From Astragalus membranaceus (taxonomy: Eukaryota > Streptophyta > Magnoliopsida > Fabales > Fabaceae): a DNA stretch of 64,000 nt. The notes under the pieces are model-generated. The model had not been told where the DNA came from. It did no database searches and worked only from the letters and a program-made list of their open reading frames with translations. Made by a program: the position numbers and the translations under genes. Within the stretch, counting starts at the first letter, position 1. Each line of letters starts with the position of its first letter. Of this stretch, positions 43,133-54,241 are shown one piece after another. The stretch covers positions 682,001-746,000 of the forward strand of contig JAZGSX010000012.1 in assembly GCA_039519185.1 (NCBI GenBank). The letters are read 5' to 3'.

Positions 43133-46100
43133 GGTACTTCATGAAATAGACTTTATCTTAAGCAAAGGTTATATACATTCAAGATGAATCAAGGAACATC
43201 TATAGGAGACCATATAGATGAGTTGAACAGATTAATTTTGGATTTAGAAAACATAGATATAAAGATTGATGATGAGGACCAAGCTTTGTTACTGATCAGG
43301 TCATTATCTAGTTCCTATGATGTCCTAGCTGATACTCTTGTTTATGGAAGAGAGTCTCTGAGTTTAGAAGAAGTGCAATGTGCATTTCTATCTAAAGAAT
43401 TGTCTAAGAAAGGCAATCAGGGAGAAACAGATCAAGGAAACAGCCTGATGGTTAGGGGTAGATCTGAAAAGAAAGAAAATGGTAAAGGAAGGAGCAAGTC
43501 TAGGTCCAAATCAAAACCTAGTCACAATAGGTGCTATATTTGTGACAAAGAAGGTCACTACAAGAGGAATTGCCCTCAGATGGCTATGATAGCTGTGAGC
43601 TACTGTATGTTGTTGAGTATGAATACTGTGATGAGGCAGTGACTACCAGCAACATGGAAAATAGAAGTTTTGGGTGTGTCAAAGATGACAGTGGTAATGT
43701 GGTAAGTGCTACTAGTAAGGAAAGGATTGAATCGAGTTCTAAGGCTACAACAACTATTGATGGAGACAGAGATAATGCTCTGGTAGCTATTGTTGAAGAG
43801 AGAATTGGGTAAAATTTTACTGCCACCATTGCAGGGGATCATAATTGGGTGCTTGAGTCAGGATGTTCTTATCACATGTGTCCTAGAAGGGACTGGTTTA
43901 TAGACTACAAACCATACGAAGGAGGTTAAGTAATGATTGGGAACAACAAAGTTTGCAAAGTCATTGGGATTGGTACTGTAAAACTGTTACTAGCTGATTG
44001 AACAGTAAAGAAATTAACCAATGTGAGACATGTCCCTGATCTTAAGAGATCCTTGATCTCACTTGGTACTCTTGAGACTGAAGGTTTTAGCTTCAGAGGT
44101 GAAGACTCAATTTTGAAGGTTATGAAAGCATCTAGAGTTGTAATGAAGAAGAATAAACTCTATATACTACTTGGTAGCACCATGACAGGTGAAGCCAATG
44201 TAGCAAGCTCTTCAGCGAATAAAACACTCATATGGCATCAAAGACTTGGCCATATGAGTGAGAAGGGGCTGAAGGAGCATGAGAAACAAGGATTGTTATG
44301 AGGAGAGACAAAATATCTCAACTAGAGTTTTGTGAGCACTGTGTGTTTGGGAAACAAACATGGGTAAAATTTACAACAGGGACTCATAAGACAGAAGAGA
44401 ATCTGGGACAGAAGAGAATCTGGGATATATTCATTCTGACCTATGGGGACCATCTAAGGCACTAACTCATGGTGGCAAGAGATACTTCATGACATTCACA
44501 GATGACTTGAGTAGAAAGGTGTGGATCTATTTGTTGAAGACAAAGGATGAAACCTTTGGAACCTTTGTAGATTGGAAAAAAAGGGTTGAAACTCAATGTG
44601 GTCCGAAAGTCAAGGAATTAAGGACAGACAATGGCCTTGAATTTTGCAATGATGAGTTTAACAGATATTGCAAAAAGCATGGTATATACAGAAACCTCAC
44701 TGTGAGGGGAACACCTCAGCAAAATGGACTTGCCGAGAGGCTAAACAGGACATTGCTGGAAAGAGTAAGATGTATGCTGTCTTGTGCTAAATTGCCTAAG
44801 TCTTTTTGGGGTGAAGCTATACATACTGCCTGTTATCTAATAAACAGGAGTCCATCTACATCACTGAACATCAAAACTCCTCAAGAAGTTTGGACTGGGA
44901 AGACACCAAACCTAAAAATCTAAGAGTGTTTAGGTACCCTGCCTACTTTTAATGAAGGGAAACTTGAGCAGAGATCAAGAAAGGGTTGTTCATGGGATAC
45001 CCAGATGGTGTTAAAGGCTACAGGATATGGTCAGTAGAAGAGAGAAAGTGCATCATAAGCAAAGATGTTGTCTTCCAAGAATCAACACTGACAAGTGAAA
45101 GTAAAGTCATTGAGCCACTTGAAAAGCAAGTTCCAGATGGAGAATTCTAGCTTGACGTGGAGCTTGAATCAAAACGAACAGATTCTAATGTCAATGAGGA
45201 TCAAGGTGGAGAACAGGCAGTCAGAAATGAGATACACTCTGAGCAAGAAGAAGATGAGTCTGATCAGGACTACTTACTATGCAGAGACAGACCAAGGAGG
45301 GAAACACGGCCACGTCAAAGGTTTGGGTATGAATCATGTACTGCATATGCTCTTAATACTGCTGAAACTGTGATTAATGAAGAACCAGCAACCTATCAAG
45401 AAGCTATGACCATCAAGCAAAATAAAGAATGGTTAGATGCTATGACAGAAGAAATGGAGGCTCTTCAAAAAAATCAAACATGGAAGCTTGTAAAGAAGCC
45501 TCCAGGGGTCAAATTGGTTGGATGAAAGTGGATCTACAAGAAAAAGGAAGGGAACTCAGAAGGTGATCCCCCAAGGTTCAAAGCTAGATTAGTTGCAAAA
45601 GGCTACACACAAAGAGAGGGACTGGACTACAATGAGATATTCTCACCAGTAGTTAAACACAGCTCAATAAGAGTTGTGTTAGCCCTTGTAGCTCAATTTG
45701 ACTTACATCTAGAACAAATGGATGTAAAGACAGCCTTTCTTTATGGAATGCTAGAAGAAAAAATCTACATGACTCAACCAAGAGGGTTGGTAGGAAAAGG
45801 AAATGAAGATCTAGTTGTTTGCTACAAAGATCACTGTATGGATTGAAACAATCCCCTAGACAGTGGTATAAAAGGTTTGATAGTTACATGTTGAATATCA
45901 AATTCAAAAGGTGCAACAATGACATTTGTGTCTACTGCAAGCAATTGGATGACAACAAATACATCTATTTGCTTCTGTACATGGATGATATGCTTATAGC
46001 TTGTAAAGACATGCAGGACATAAACACACTGAAGAAATTGCTGCTAAGGGAATTTGAAATGAAGGACATGGGGCAGGCAAAGAAGATTCTTCGGGTGGAA

Positions 46101-46723
46101 ATCAAAAGAAAACCAAACGGTCAAGGCTTGATTGTAACTCAAGAAGGGTACTCTAAAAGAGTGGTGAACAAATTCAATATGGCTGACTCCAAACAAGCGA
46201 ATATTCCTATTGGGACACAGTTCAAATTGTCCCAAGAGGACTGTCCAGAAACAGAAGAGGAACAATACCAAATGAGCAAAGTTCCATATGCTAGTGGAGT
46301 TGGGAGCCTAATGTATGCTATGGTTTGTACAAGGCCTGATTTAGCATATGCTTTAAGCTTGGTAAGCAGATAGATGTCAAATCCAGGCCAACAACACTGG
46401 TCAGCAGTAAAGCACATTCTGAGATACCTAAAGGGAAGCCTAAAGCTAGGTCTGAGTTACTCTAAGGAAAACAACAACAATTCAGGTGAAGTTGTTGGAT
46501 ATGTTGACTCAGATTTTTCTGGCGATTGGGACAAAAGGAGGTCACTCACAGGTTATGTGTTCACCTTGTATGGTAACACAGAGAGTTGGAAAGCCTCCTT
46601 ACAGCATGTGGTTGCTTTGTCAACCACTGAGGCAGAATATACTGGAGTTACTGAAGCTGTAAAAGAAGCTCTTTGGCTGAGAAGCCTAATCAATGAGCTT
46701 GGTATTAAACAAGACAGTGTAAC
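43133..46723 (+). pseudogene. Ty1/copia (Tork-like) polyprotein, decayed, both ends missing
   Basis: Order of domains: gag (LKQRLYTFKMNQGTSIGDHI, then LILDLENI), CCHC knuckle CYICDKEGHYKRNC near 43530, protease VLESGCSYHMC near 43850 with Glu where the catalytic Asp belongs, GAG-preintegrase (HQRLGHMSEKGL), and integrase core (FTDDLSRKVWIYLLK, ELRTDNGLEFC, GTPQQNGLAERLNRTLLE). RT follows (VAKGYTQREGLDYNEIFSPV, QRSLYGLKQSPRQWYKRFD, YMDDMLIA), then RNase H (GYVDSDFSGDWDKRRSLTGY, TEAEYTGVTEAVKEALWL). Several stops and frame changes (for example near 43810, 43928, 44000, 44300, 45150, 45523 and 46372) kill it. The GyJ LTR interrupts the end at 46724. Neither copia LTR is visible. Confidence 0.9.
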
Positions 46724-48221
46724 TGTAACACCCCTTTTCTACCCGGTAATTATTTAACAAAATCAGAGTTTACAAAAAATTTGATTCATAATTCGAAAAA
46801 GGATGTCACACATTCATCACTATATAAAATGTCTCATATGATAAAAATAACTTATCAAAAAGGGACTAAGCCCGAAACACCTGTTTAATTAACCACATCA
46901 CCAAAAATTACATCACCACGCAGCGGAATATAACATAAGTTTTAAAACATGAAATAACAACGTCCTGAAAGGACTCCGAACAATAAAATATAGCAACTGA
47001 GCTCAGCGTTTATCCCCCCTGAGTGTTACACATCAAAGCAAGGACACCGACGACACCGACTTAGAATAGCGAAGGTACCTAAGCCTTCACTCGCAATCAC
47101 CTGCACGTTACCGCATAGGGGTAACATTCAAACAGAAGGGGTGAGATATCTTCAATATAATAGCATAAAATGATAGGAAGTATGCTTAGAATATGATACT
47201 ATATCTACCACTTCACTACACACATCAATTTATAAACATACGTCCAATTATAAGCATTGCATCAAATTATAAACAATCTCAACCAGTCACCAAATGTCAT
47301 GACGATGCATGAATGCAACCCACACCAACGGGCACATGCATGTGGTACCAAAATCACCAAAAGTCTTGCCCGTAAATAGGGGCGTCACCAAAATTGAGAG
47401 CTTTCACACCAGGCTCACCAATTCACCAAAAATCGAGCTTTCACACCAGGCTCGCCAGTTTTATAAAACTTTGAGCTTTCACACCTAGCTCCAAGACCAA
47501 AGGTCTTCACCAAAATAATGCATATGCTGTATGCGACACCATGAATGCACACAGACAATCACCAATTTAGTCACAATGTGACACACCAACAACAATCACC
47601 AAATATCACCTAAGTTGGGCTTTCACACCTAGCCACAATGACACCAAAAACACCAACCACCCGACACAATGGAACACCAAGACTTGGAACCTTCACACCT
47701 AGTTCCAACAACACCAAGGTTTGAGCCTTCACCCCTAGCATCAATCCGCACCAAGACACCTAGAGGACAACAACCTTCCAAAACAACACCAATACACCAA
47801 GATAACGACAATTTTCTAAAAAATTTGAGACAGGAGAGTTTTTCACAACACCGGAGGCAGACGACAATTTTTCAAAGTATTTGGGACACGACAATTTTAT
47901 TTTAAAACATCACCATTTAACGCCTACACCGACGGTAAACAACTTTTCCAGAAAAAAGGGCCACTTTGCCTCAAATTAGAATATTCAGTTAGGCCTCTGA
48001 ATAAGCTTTCCAAAACATTTTGAAACGTCTAAATCGGACACCCGAGTCAAAAGTTACGTCAAAAACAAAACCGGGAACATCTTGGCAACATCCTGAAAAT
48101 GGCGGCCAGGCACTGGGCGCCTAGCAGGGAACACGCTGGAACTGGCCAGCAACAGGAATTGGCGCCCTTGGCGCCCAGGCAACACAGAAACGCAACAAGA
48201 CACGGGATTTGGCGCCCATGG
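46724..48221 (-). mobile_element. GyJ 3' LTR, left part
   Basis: Starts TGTAACACCCC (the LTR end read on the minus strand) after GTAAC, the candidate target in copia RNase H. It contains the ATGCAACCCA...CATGCA element (47313-47349), the covarying hairpin array (47398-47720) and GGCGCC palindromes (48101-48216). S2 interrupts it, and it resumes at 50622. Total about 2633 bases. Confidence 0.88.
47398..47720 (-). repeat. Hairpin array with conserved loop in GyJ LTR
   Basis: Units share (C)TTTCACACC but differ in flanking arms that remain complementary: GAGC/GCTC (47398-47416), CGAGC/GCTCG (47434-47454), GAGC/GCTC (47473-47491), GGC/GCC (47616-47635) and TTGGAAC/GTTCCAA (47684-47708). AAGACC-AAA-GGTCTT at 47493-47507 is another perfect hairpin. 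Confidence 0.75.
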
Positions 48222-50342
48222 TGTAACGCCCCAAATTTTATTAAATATTTATTGATTAATTTATTTAATTAATTTATTTAGGATGTTGTGTGATAGAATA
48301 TTAGAAATAATATATGGATATTTTATTTAATGTGTTGGTCCATATTGGGGGTTAGAAATAATAAAATGAGGAGTGTTAGTAGCAAGCCCATGATTAAGTC
48401 AAATTAGACTAATGAAAAAGCCCAAAGGAGTGGTAAGTCATGAGAGGGGCTTAGCAATTAGGGTTTCATTCATAATTAGAAGAAAAGAAAAGAAAAGAAG
48501 CGTGAGAAGTGAGAAGAGAGGAAGGGGCAGCGGCTAGGAGAGAAGAGAGAAGAAGGAGAGGCGCGATTTCTTTCAAGGAGGAAGCCGTGTTCCGTTCGTG
48601 TGTTCGTGAGTTCGTGTTCGTGTCTCGTTCTTCATAATTTGGAGCTTACGTCAATAGAGGTAAGGGTGGGTTTTAACACTAATAATGGGTTATGAAGAGG
48701 GTATTTGGGTAGTTAGGGTTTGGTTGGATTATTTGCGATGTTGGATTGAAATTGATGATGGTGCGATGTTGCTATTGTTATTATTTCGCATGATGTGTTG
48801 TTATTGAGTCTTCAATGGTGTTTGTCTTTATGTGATGATTGATTTTGATGATATATGATGTTGATGATGATTCTTGATAATGGCGGGTGGGTTGTGGTTG
48901 TCGATCATATCGTGATGTGGATTCGTTAAAAACCTGGTTTCTAGTGGTTGTTGTGCAAAGAGGGAATTGATGTGCTGAAATTTCGTTTTGAAGCCGTTTT
49001 GTTAGGTGTCCAGTATTTCTGTGATTGTGACTTAATTATTGGCCCGAATTGCGTGGGGTTTGTTTCATTGGAAAGTAGACACGATTTCCTTCACTTTAGG
49101 CACTGGTTTCGCTAAATTTGAGTCAGTATAACTGGAGAAAACATTTTTACAAAATGGGTAAAAGAATATGAAAAACTGCATGAAACCGTATGGGTATAGG
49201 TTCAATGTTTTGTTCATAACTCTTTCCACCGAACTCGGTTTCGGATGATTTTTATCTCATTGTAAACCAGACCCACGGGGCTTTAATTTAGACACGGATT
49301 TCGTTTCATTTGGTTGAGAATTCAAAGAGAAAACTGGGTTTCAATTTAGCTAACAGAAGCTGTCGAACTTCTGTACCCTGAGAGGTATTTTGCAATACTG
49401 TACTATTTGGGTACCTAAACAAATAAATAAAAATTATTTCTAGAAACTAGACATCTCAAGCTTTCCAGAGGATATTCGTTTGCAAAATTCCGACATCGTT
49501 TGATATGCTAAATTAATTGTCGGAGTTCGTGCACAGTTGTTGAGAAATACTGCTCCTTAGCTGTTTAGTAAAATGGTCGAACGAATAGGACGTTGTGCTG
49601 GGTATTGTCGCTGCCCTTGTGTCCTGTGTGTGGGCGCGCCTAGTGCGTAAGTTCAGGCATTGTCTAGTGGTGTTGTGCACCAATTTGTGGTGTTGCGTGT
49701 GTCTGTCGTGCTGGTGTTGTCTGGTGGTGCTGTGCGTCAATTTCTGTGCTGTGTGTGTGTTTTGGTTGTGCGCGCTGTTTGGCGTGATGTGTACAGGTGA
49801 TATGTGGCAGCTGTGATGCTGTAAACAGGTGAGAGTTACGAGGTAGCTGTGATGCTACGACACGTGGTATTTCTGTGTGATAATAATTTTGGTGGTATGG
49901 TATTTATTAAATAAATGCTCTGAGTATGTGTATCTATGCATGAATCATGAGTCGCATTGTCATATGCATCTTCGAGGTAGCTGTGATGCTACAACACGTG
50001 ATTATTTTGGTGGTATGCCCGTCGTGGCCTTTTACGAGATCGGTACCGCATGCATATGCCCAGAGGGGTTGCATTCGTTCATGAGTCCATTTATAACGAG
50101 TGTTGGTATCTATTTACTAATGGAGTTTGTGCCTTGTGCCGTGATATGATGCATTGAATTCTATGTGCTTGCTGTGAGTTACCTGCTACTTATTTACTGC
50201 TGTCATTGCTTATTATTTCTGTTAATGCTCACCCCTTCTGCTTGGAATGTTGCTCTTACGTGGCAACGCTGCAGGTAACTGCGAGTGAAGGTCTCCGGCT
50301 TTCCTATCTTCTGTCGGGTCGTGTCGTCGCTCTGAAATGTAA

Positions 50343-50373
<31 letters not shown>

Positions 50374-50621
50374 CGTAAACGCTATTCATTTAGATTTCAA
50401 TATGTACTTGAGACTTCGAGTTGTGGTTTAAGACCCTTTAATGTGAAGACGTGTTTTGACGATTATTTTTCCGCTGCTATGAGATTTCGAAATTATCTGA
50501 CGTTATTAATTGAGATCGTTTTTGAGAGTAAAGTGTAACGCTTTTTTCAATATGGCGAAGTTAAATTGCGAAGAACTCTGATTTTATTTAAAATAAATGA
50601 GGTTTAGAAAAGGGTGTTACA
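48222..50621 (+). mobile_element. Solo gypsy LTR S2 (2400 bp)
   Basis: TGTAACGCCCC to GGGTGTTACA, bounded by a perfect CATGG duplication (48217-48221 and 50622-50626) inside the GyJ LTR. It holds a donor AGAG|GTAAGG (48660), single ACAGAAGCTGTC (49352), three GCTGTGATGC hairpins (49807-49992), the ATGCATATGCCC element (50042-50074) and a 27-base G run (50347-50373). No internal sequence, so it is the product of LTR-LTR recombination. The apparent 110-codon frame across the G run is spurious. Confidence 0.95.
49807..49992 (+). repeat. Three TGTGAT-loop hairpins in S2
   Basis: GCAGC-TGTGAT-GCTG (49807-49821), GTAGC-TGTGAT-GCTAC (49843-49858) and GTAGC-TGTGAT-GCTAC (49977-49992). The loop is invariant and the arms change on both sides. 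Confidence 0.75.
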
Positions 50622-51761
50622 CATGGCGCCCACAGGCAACACAATGCAGAAACTGGCGCCCAGGGAGGCGCCCAGCAGGCAACACAACAGGATTCTGGCG
50701 CCCAGGCACAGGGCGCCAAGGCGCCCCTGCGCCAAGACACAGCATCACACGCACCCACGCACAGTCACACACCCACACACCCTGGCACACGGCGCCCACA
50801 CCCAGAGCGCCAAAAACAGCAACGCAACAACTTGGCGCACGACGCCCACACCCAGGGCGCCAAACACAAGAACACGCGCACAGCACACCGGCCACGCGAG
50901 ACACACCCAGACACGGCGCCCATGCACTGGGCGCCAAAAACAGCAACTGAAACACCAGGCAACATGGACAGGCACGGCGCCCAGGCACAGGGCGCCAAAA
51001 ACAGCACTAAGACAATGGCGCCCATGGCGCCCTAGGGTCACTAAATTTCGATTTTTCACCAATTCAAATCACCAATTTTCAACCACCAATACCAATCACC
51101 ATGAATTGTCAATCACAACCTAAAAATACAATTTGTCAAACACCTAGCATGCAATTCGTATCAACAACTATGAACACCAAATTTCTAGAGTTGCAACCAA
51201 TCACCAACAACACTTATTTCAATCAATCATAGTTATAATTCACCTACCATCAAACTACGCATCAAATCAAACCCTAGGCATCATAGGATCTATTCCCACA
51301 TAAACCCCATCATAAAATCCCATTATAAGGAAGAACCCCACCCTTACCTTATAGTAGGAGAGCACCGAATCCCTTGATCACGTCACCAACAGTAACCTCA
51401 GCAACACCGCTTCCTTCTTCTCCTTGAAATTTGCGAATCCTCCTCTCCTTCTCCTCTCCCTTGCGCGCCGTCCCTCTTCTCTCTTTCTCTCCTCTATTCG
51501 CACTTTTCTTTCTTTTTCTCCAAGACAATTCGCAAATGAGCACTAACGCTAGCCTAGGTGCTTCACATGAGCCTAGCTAGTGGGCTTGGATCACGGGCTT
51601 TCCTCCAGCTTAAGCCCGATCACTAACGCCATCACCTAAAATCCAATTACACACCTCTCAATCCATCGTTAATATAATTACACCAACTAAAATAAATAAA
51701 ATAAATAACTGAATACCTAAATATTTAATTAAATAATTTAATTAAATATTTGGGCGTTACA
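50622..51761 (-). mobile_element. GyJ 3' LTR, right part
   Basis: Continues the GGCGCC palindrome cluster (50627-51033, many units), then a donor AAG|GTAAGGG on the minus strand at 51347, a pyrimidine/GAGA leader (51410-51530) and the LTR start at 51761 (GGGCGTTACA). Arginine/proline-rich frames over the GGCGCC cluster on both strands are GC artefacts. Confidence 0.88.
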
Positions 51762-51771
51762 ACTCTCCCCC

Positions 51772-53021
51772 ACTTAGAATGTTTTCGTCCTCGAAAACTC
51801 ACCTGAATCAAACAGCTCTGGATAGGACTCCCGCATCTTACTCTCCAACTCCCAAGTCATGCTCTCACCGGCAGCTCCTAACCAGACCACCTTCACCAAT
51901 GTAATTTCCTTGCCTCTTAACACCTTCACTTCATGATCTTCAATCTGCACAGGCATAGTCTCCACCGTGAGATTATCCCGCACCTCCACGTCATCCATGT
52001 GGATTACATGAGATGGATCCGAAACATACTTCCGAAGTTGCGACACGTGAAACACGTCGTGCAAATTCGAAAGATTTGACGATAAAGCCACTCTATACGC
52101 CACATTCCCAACTCTCCCGGAAATCTGATAAGGACCAATGAATCTAGGAGTGAGCTTCTTCGACTTCAAAGCACGGCCAACACCGGTCACTGGAGTGACT
52201 CTCAAAAATACATGCTCACCTTCCTGGAACTCTAAATCTTTTCTCCTCTTGTCCTGATAACTCTTCTGACGACTCTGCGAAGCCTTCATCTTCTCACGGA
52301 TCAACTTTATCTTCTCGGTTGTCTCTCGAAAAATTTCTGGTCCAAGCACCACACTCTCTCCAGACTCATACCAACACAACGGGGTTCTACACTTACGACC
52401 ATATAATGCCTCAAAAGGTGCCATCCCGATACTAGAATGGTAACTATTGTTATAAGTGAACTCTATCAGTGGAAGGTAGGAATCCCACGAACCTCCTTGT
52501 TCCAAAACACAAGCCCTCAACAAATCTTCTAATGACTGAATCGTCCTCTCTGACTGACCATCTGTTTGAGGATGATATGCCGAACTCAACCTCAACTTAG
52601 ACCCCAACTTTTCTTGCAAACTCTTCCAAAATTCTGAAGTGAACCTCAGATCTCTATCCGAAACAATACTCTTAGGAACTCCATGAAGCTTCACAATCTC
52701 CCGGATATAAATCTCTGCCAACTTCGACACCGGATACGTGATGCTGATAGGAACAAAATGAGACGATTTTGTCAACCTGTCAACAATCACCCAAATTGCA
52801 TCATACCCTTTCGCAGTATTAGGCAATCCCGTCACGAAATCCATCGAGATGCTATCCCATTTCCACTCCGGAATTTCTAACGGTTGCATCAGTCCAGCAG
52901 GCTTCTGATGCTCCACCTTTGACTTCTGGCAAGTCAAACATGCATAAACGAACTGTGCCACATCTCGCTTCATCCCAGGCCACCAAAACAGCTTCTTCAG
53001 ATCTTGATACATCTTCGTAGT
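51772..53021 (-). pseudogene. GyJ integrase fragment, cut by GyK
   Basis: The minus-strand frame begins at the KMYQDLKKLFWWPGMKRDVA segment of the integrase zinc finger (its first His pair lies beyond the GyK insertion). It runs through CLTCQKSK, core residues in MDFVTGLPNT, SDRDLRFTSEFW and YHPQTDGQSERTIQ, then the chromo-like tail MTWELESKMRESYPELF, stopping after SRTKTF just before the AAGTGGGGGAGAGT tract. No frame damage. A Pro to Leu change follows the second catalytic Asp region. The rest of pol should lie beyond the window, right of the GyK/GyL nest. Confidence 0.9.
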
Positions 53022-53305
53022 GTAATATCCCCTATTTCCGTGATTTTAATTATATTGCTTGAAATTATATTTAGCTAATTATTGTCATGATTGAAGATAG
53101 GATAATTTAAAAGGACTTACTTGATTAAATAATTTTGGAAATTATGTGCTTACTTGAATTGAATAGGTATCTATTTAATTGATAAGTATGTGAAATGGTT
53201 TGTCTAATTTAAATTTAATTACATCAAGTTAGAGTGTTGGGGGCTGAGGGAGGCATTAGGAAAGAAATGTTCAAGTAAGGGGTATAATCGTATTTGTGCA
53301 TTCCC

Positions 53306-53318
53306 ATATATATAGGTA
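53306..53318 (+). promoter_or_regulatory. GyK LTR TATA box
   Basis: CCATATATATAGG about 285 bases into the LTR and ~515 bases upstream of the predicted donor. The copy in the 3' LTR is at about 56889-56904 with two more TA units. Confidence 0.6.
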
Positions 53319-53833
53319 TGCCCCTTCCAGCTGAAATACAAAACACAAGAGGAAACATACACACACTTGGAGAGGGGGAGAACTCAGTTGCTGAAATTGA
53401 GGGAATATTTAGCTTGAGTGAGAGGAGAGAGTGCGATAGTGAGGGGAAGAAGGATAGGAAAGGTCTGTCCCAAATCTTGGTGCATGTCAACTCTTTATAC
53501 ACCATTCTTCTCCATTTGATCTCCTCTACATTCTGAACCAAACAACTTCCCTATCACCCTCCTCCAACTCAAACTACCATTGGAGTGCCCAAGCTTTAAG
53601 TGTGAGGAAATAGTGAACCCAAGTCTTGCATGTGTGATTAAAGATGATTACTCAGTAATAGGACCATTGTTCAAGCTTTAGGAGGAAGGTTAGCATCTGG
53701 ATTCGAAGTTGTGGGTGTCAAGCTAAACCGGGTCAGTGTTTCGGAGCGATTCCGGAGATAGTTCGTGAGTTGGTGTTGTGATCATGTTCGTGGTTCTCGG
53801 GAACGGTCGAATCCTTGAAGTCTCGGCAAATAG

Positions 53834-53850
53834 GTGAGTTCTATACTCAC
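53834..53850 (+). promoter_or_regulatory. GyK 5' splice donor within a perfect hairpin
   Basis: ATAG|GTGAGT TCTAT ACTCAC: the six donor bases pair perfectly with ACTCAC. Repeated in the 3' LTR at 57422-57438. Confidence 0.55.
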
Positions 53851-54119
53851 TAGGATGTTGTGGTCATGTGTGTTATGTTCTGATATTGAGCCTCGCGTTT
53901 TATGAAAAACCGGTGTCGAATCGATTGCGAAAATATCGTTTTAAGTCACGGAGTCGTTTGATCGTTGGACTGAAATGGTGATTAAATTGCATGATTGATA
54001 TGTGGATTGTGTCTGGAATTATGTGTATAAATTCTGTTTGAAGGTTGGAGGTTGATCGGGTTACGGATTGGAAACCATCGGAAAGCGAAACGGAACGAAA
54101 ATGAGCAAATCCTGAAACT

Positions 54120-54241
54120 GTACAGGACGCACGGATCGTGCGCCCCTGGGAACGGATCGTGCGTCCCATTCTGATTGTTGGCTAAAGTGAAATCGTGCAG
54201 GACGCACGGACCGTGCGCCCCTGGGCACAGGTCGTGCGCCC
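54120..54241 (+). repeat. Palindromic GC-rich cluster in GyK LTR
   Basis: Four units of the GGACGCACGGATCGTGCGCC type, two of them present again in the truncated 3' LTR (57638-57680). Confidence 0.85.

Noticed and set aside
50206..50538. Frame with a poly-Gly run
   Set aside because: The glycines are the 27-base G homopolymer of the S2 LTR.
50597..51123. Several overlapping 86-169-codon frames on both strands
   Set aside because: GGCGCC-rich LTR sequence, open in many frames at once. Compositional artefact.
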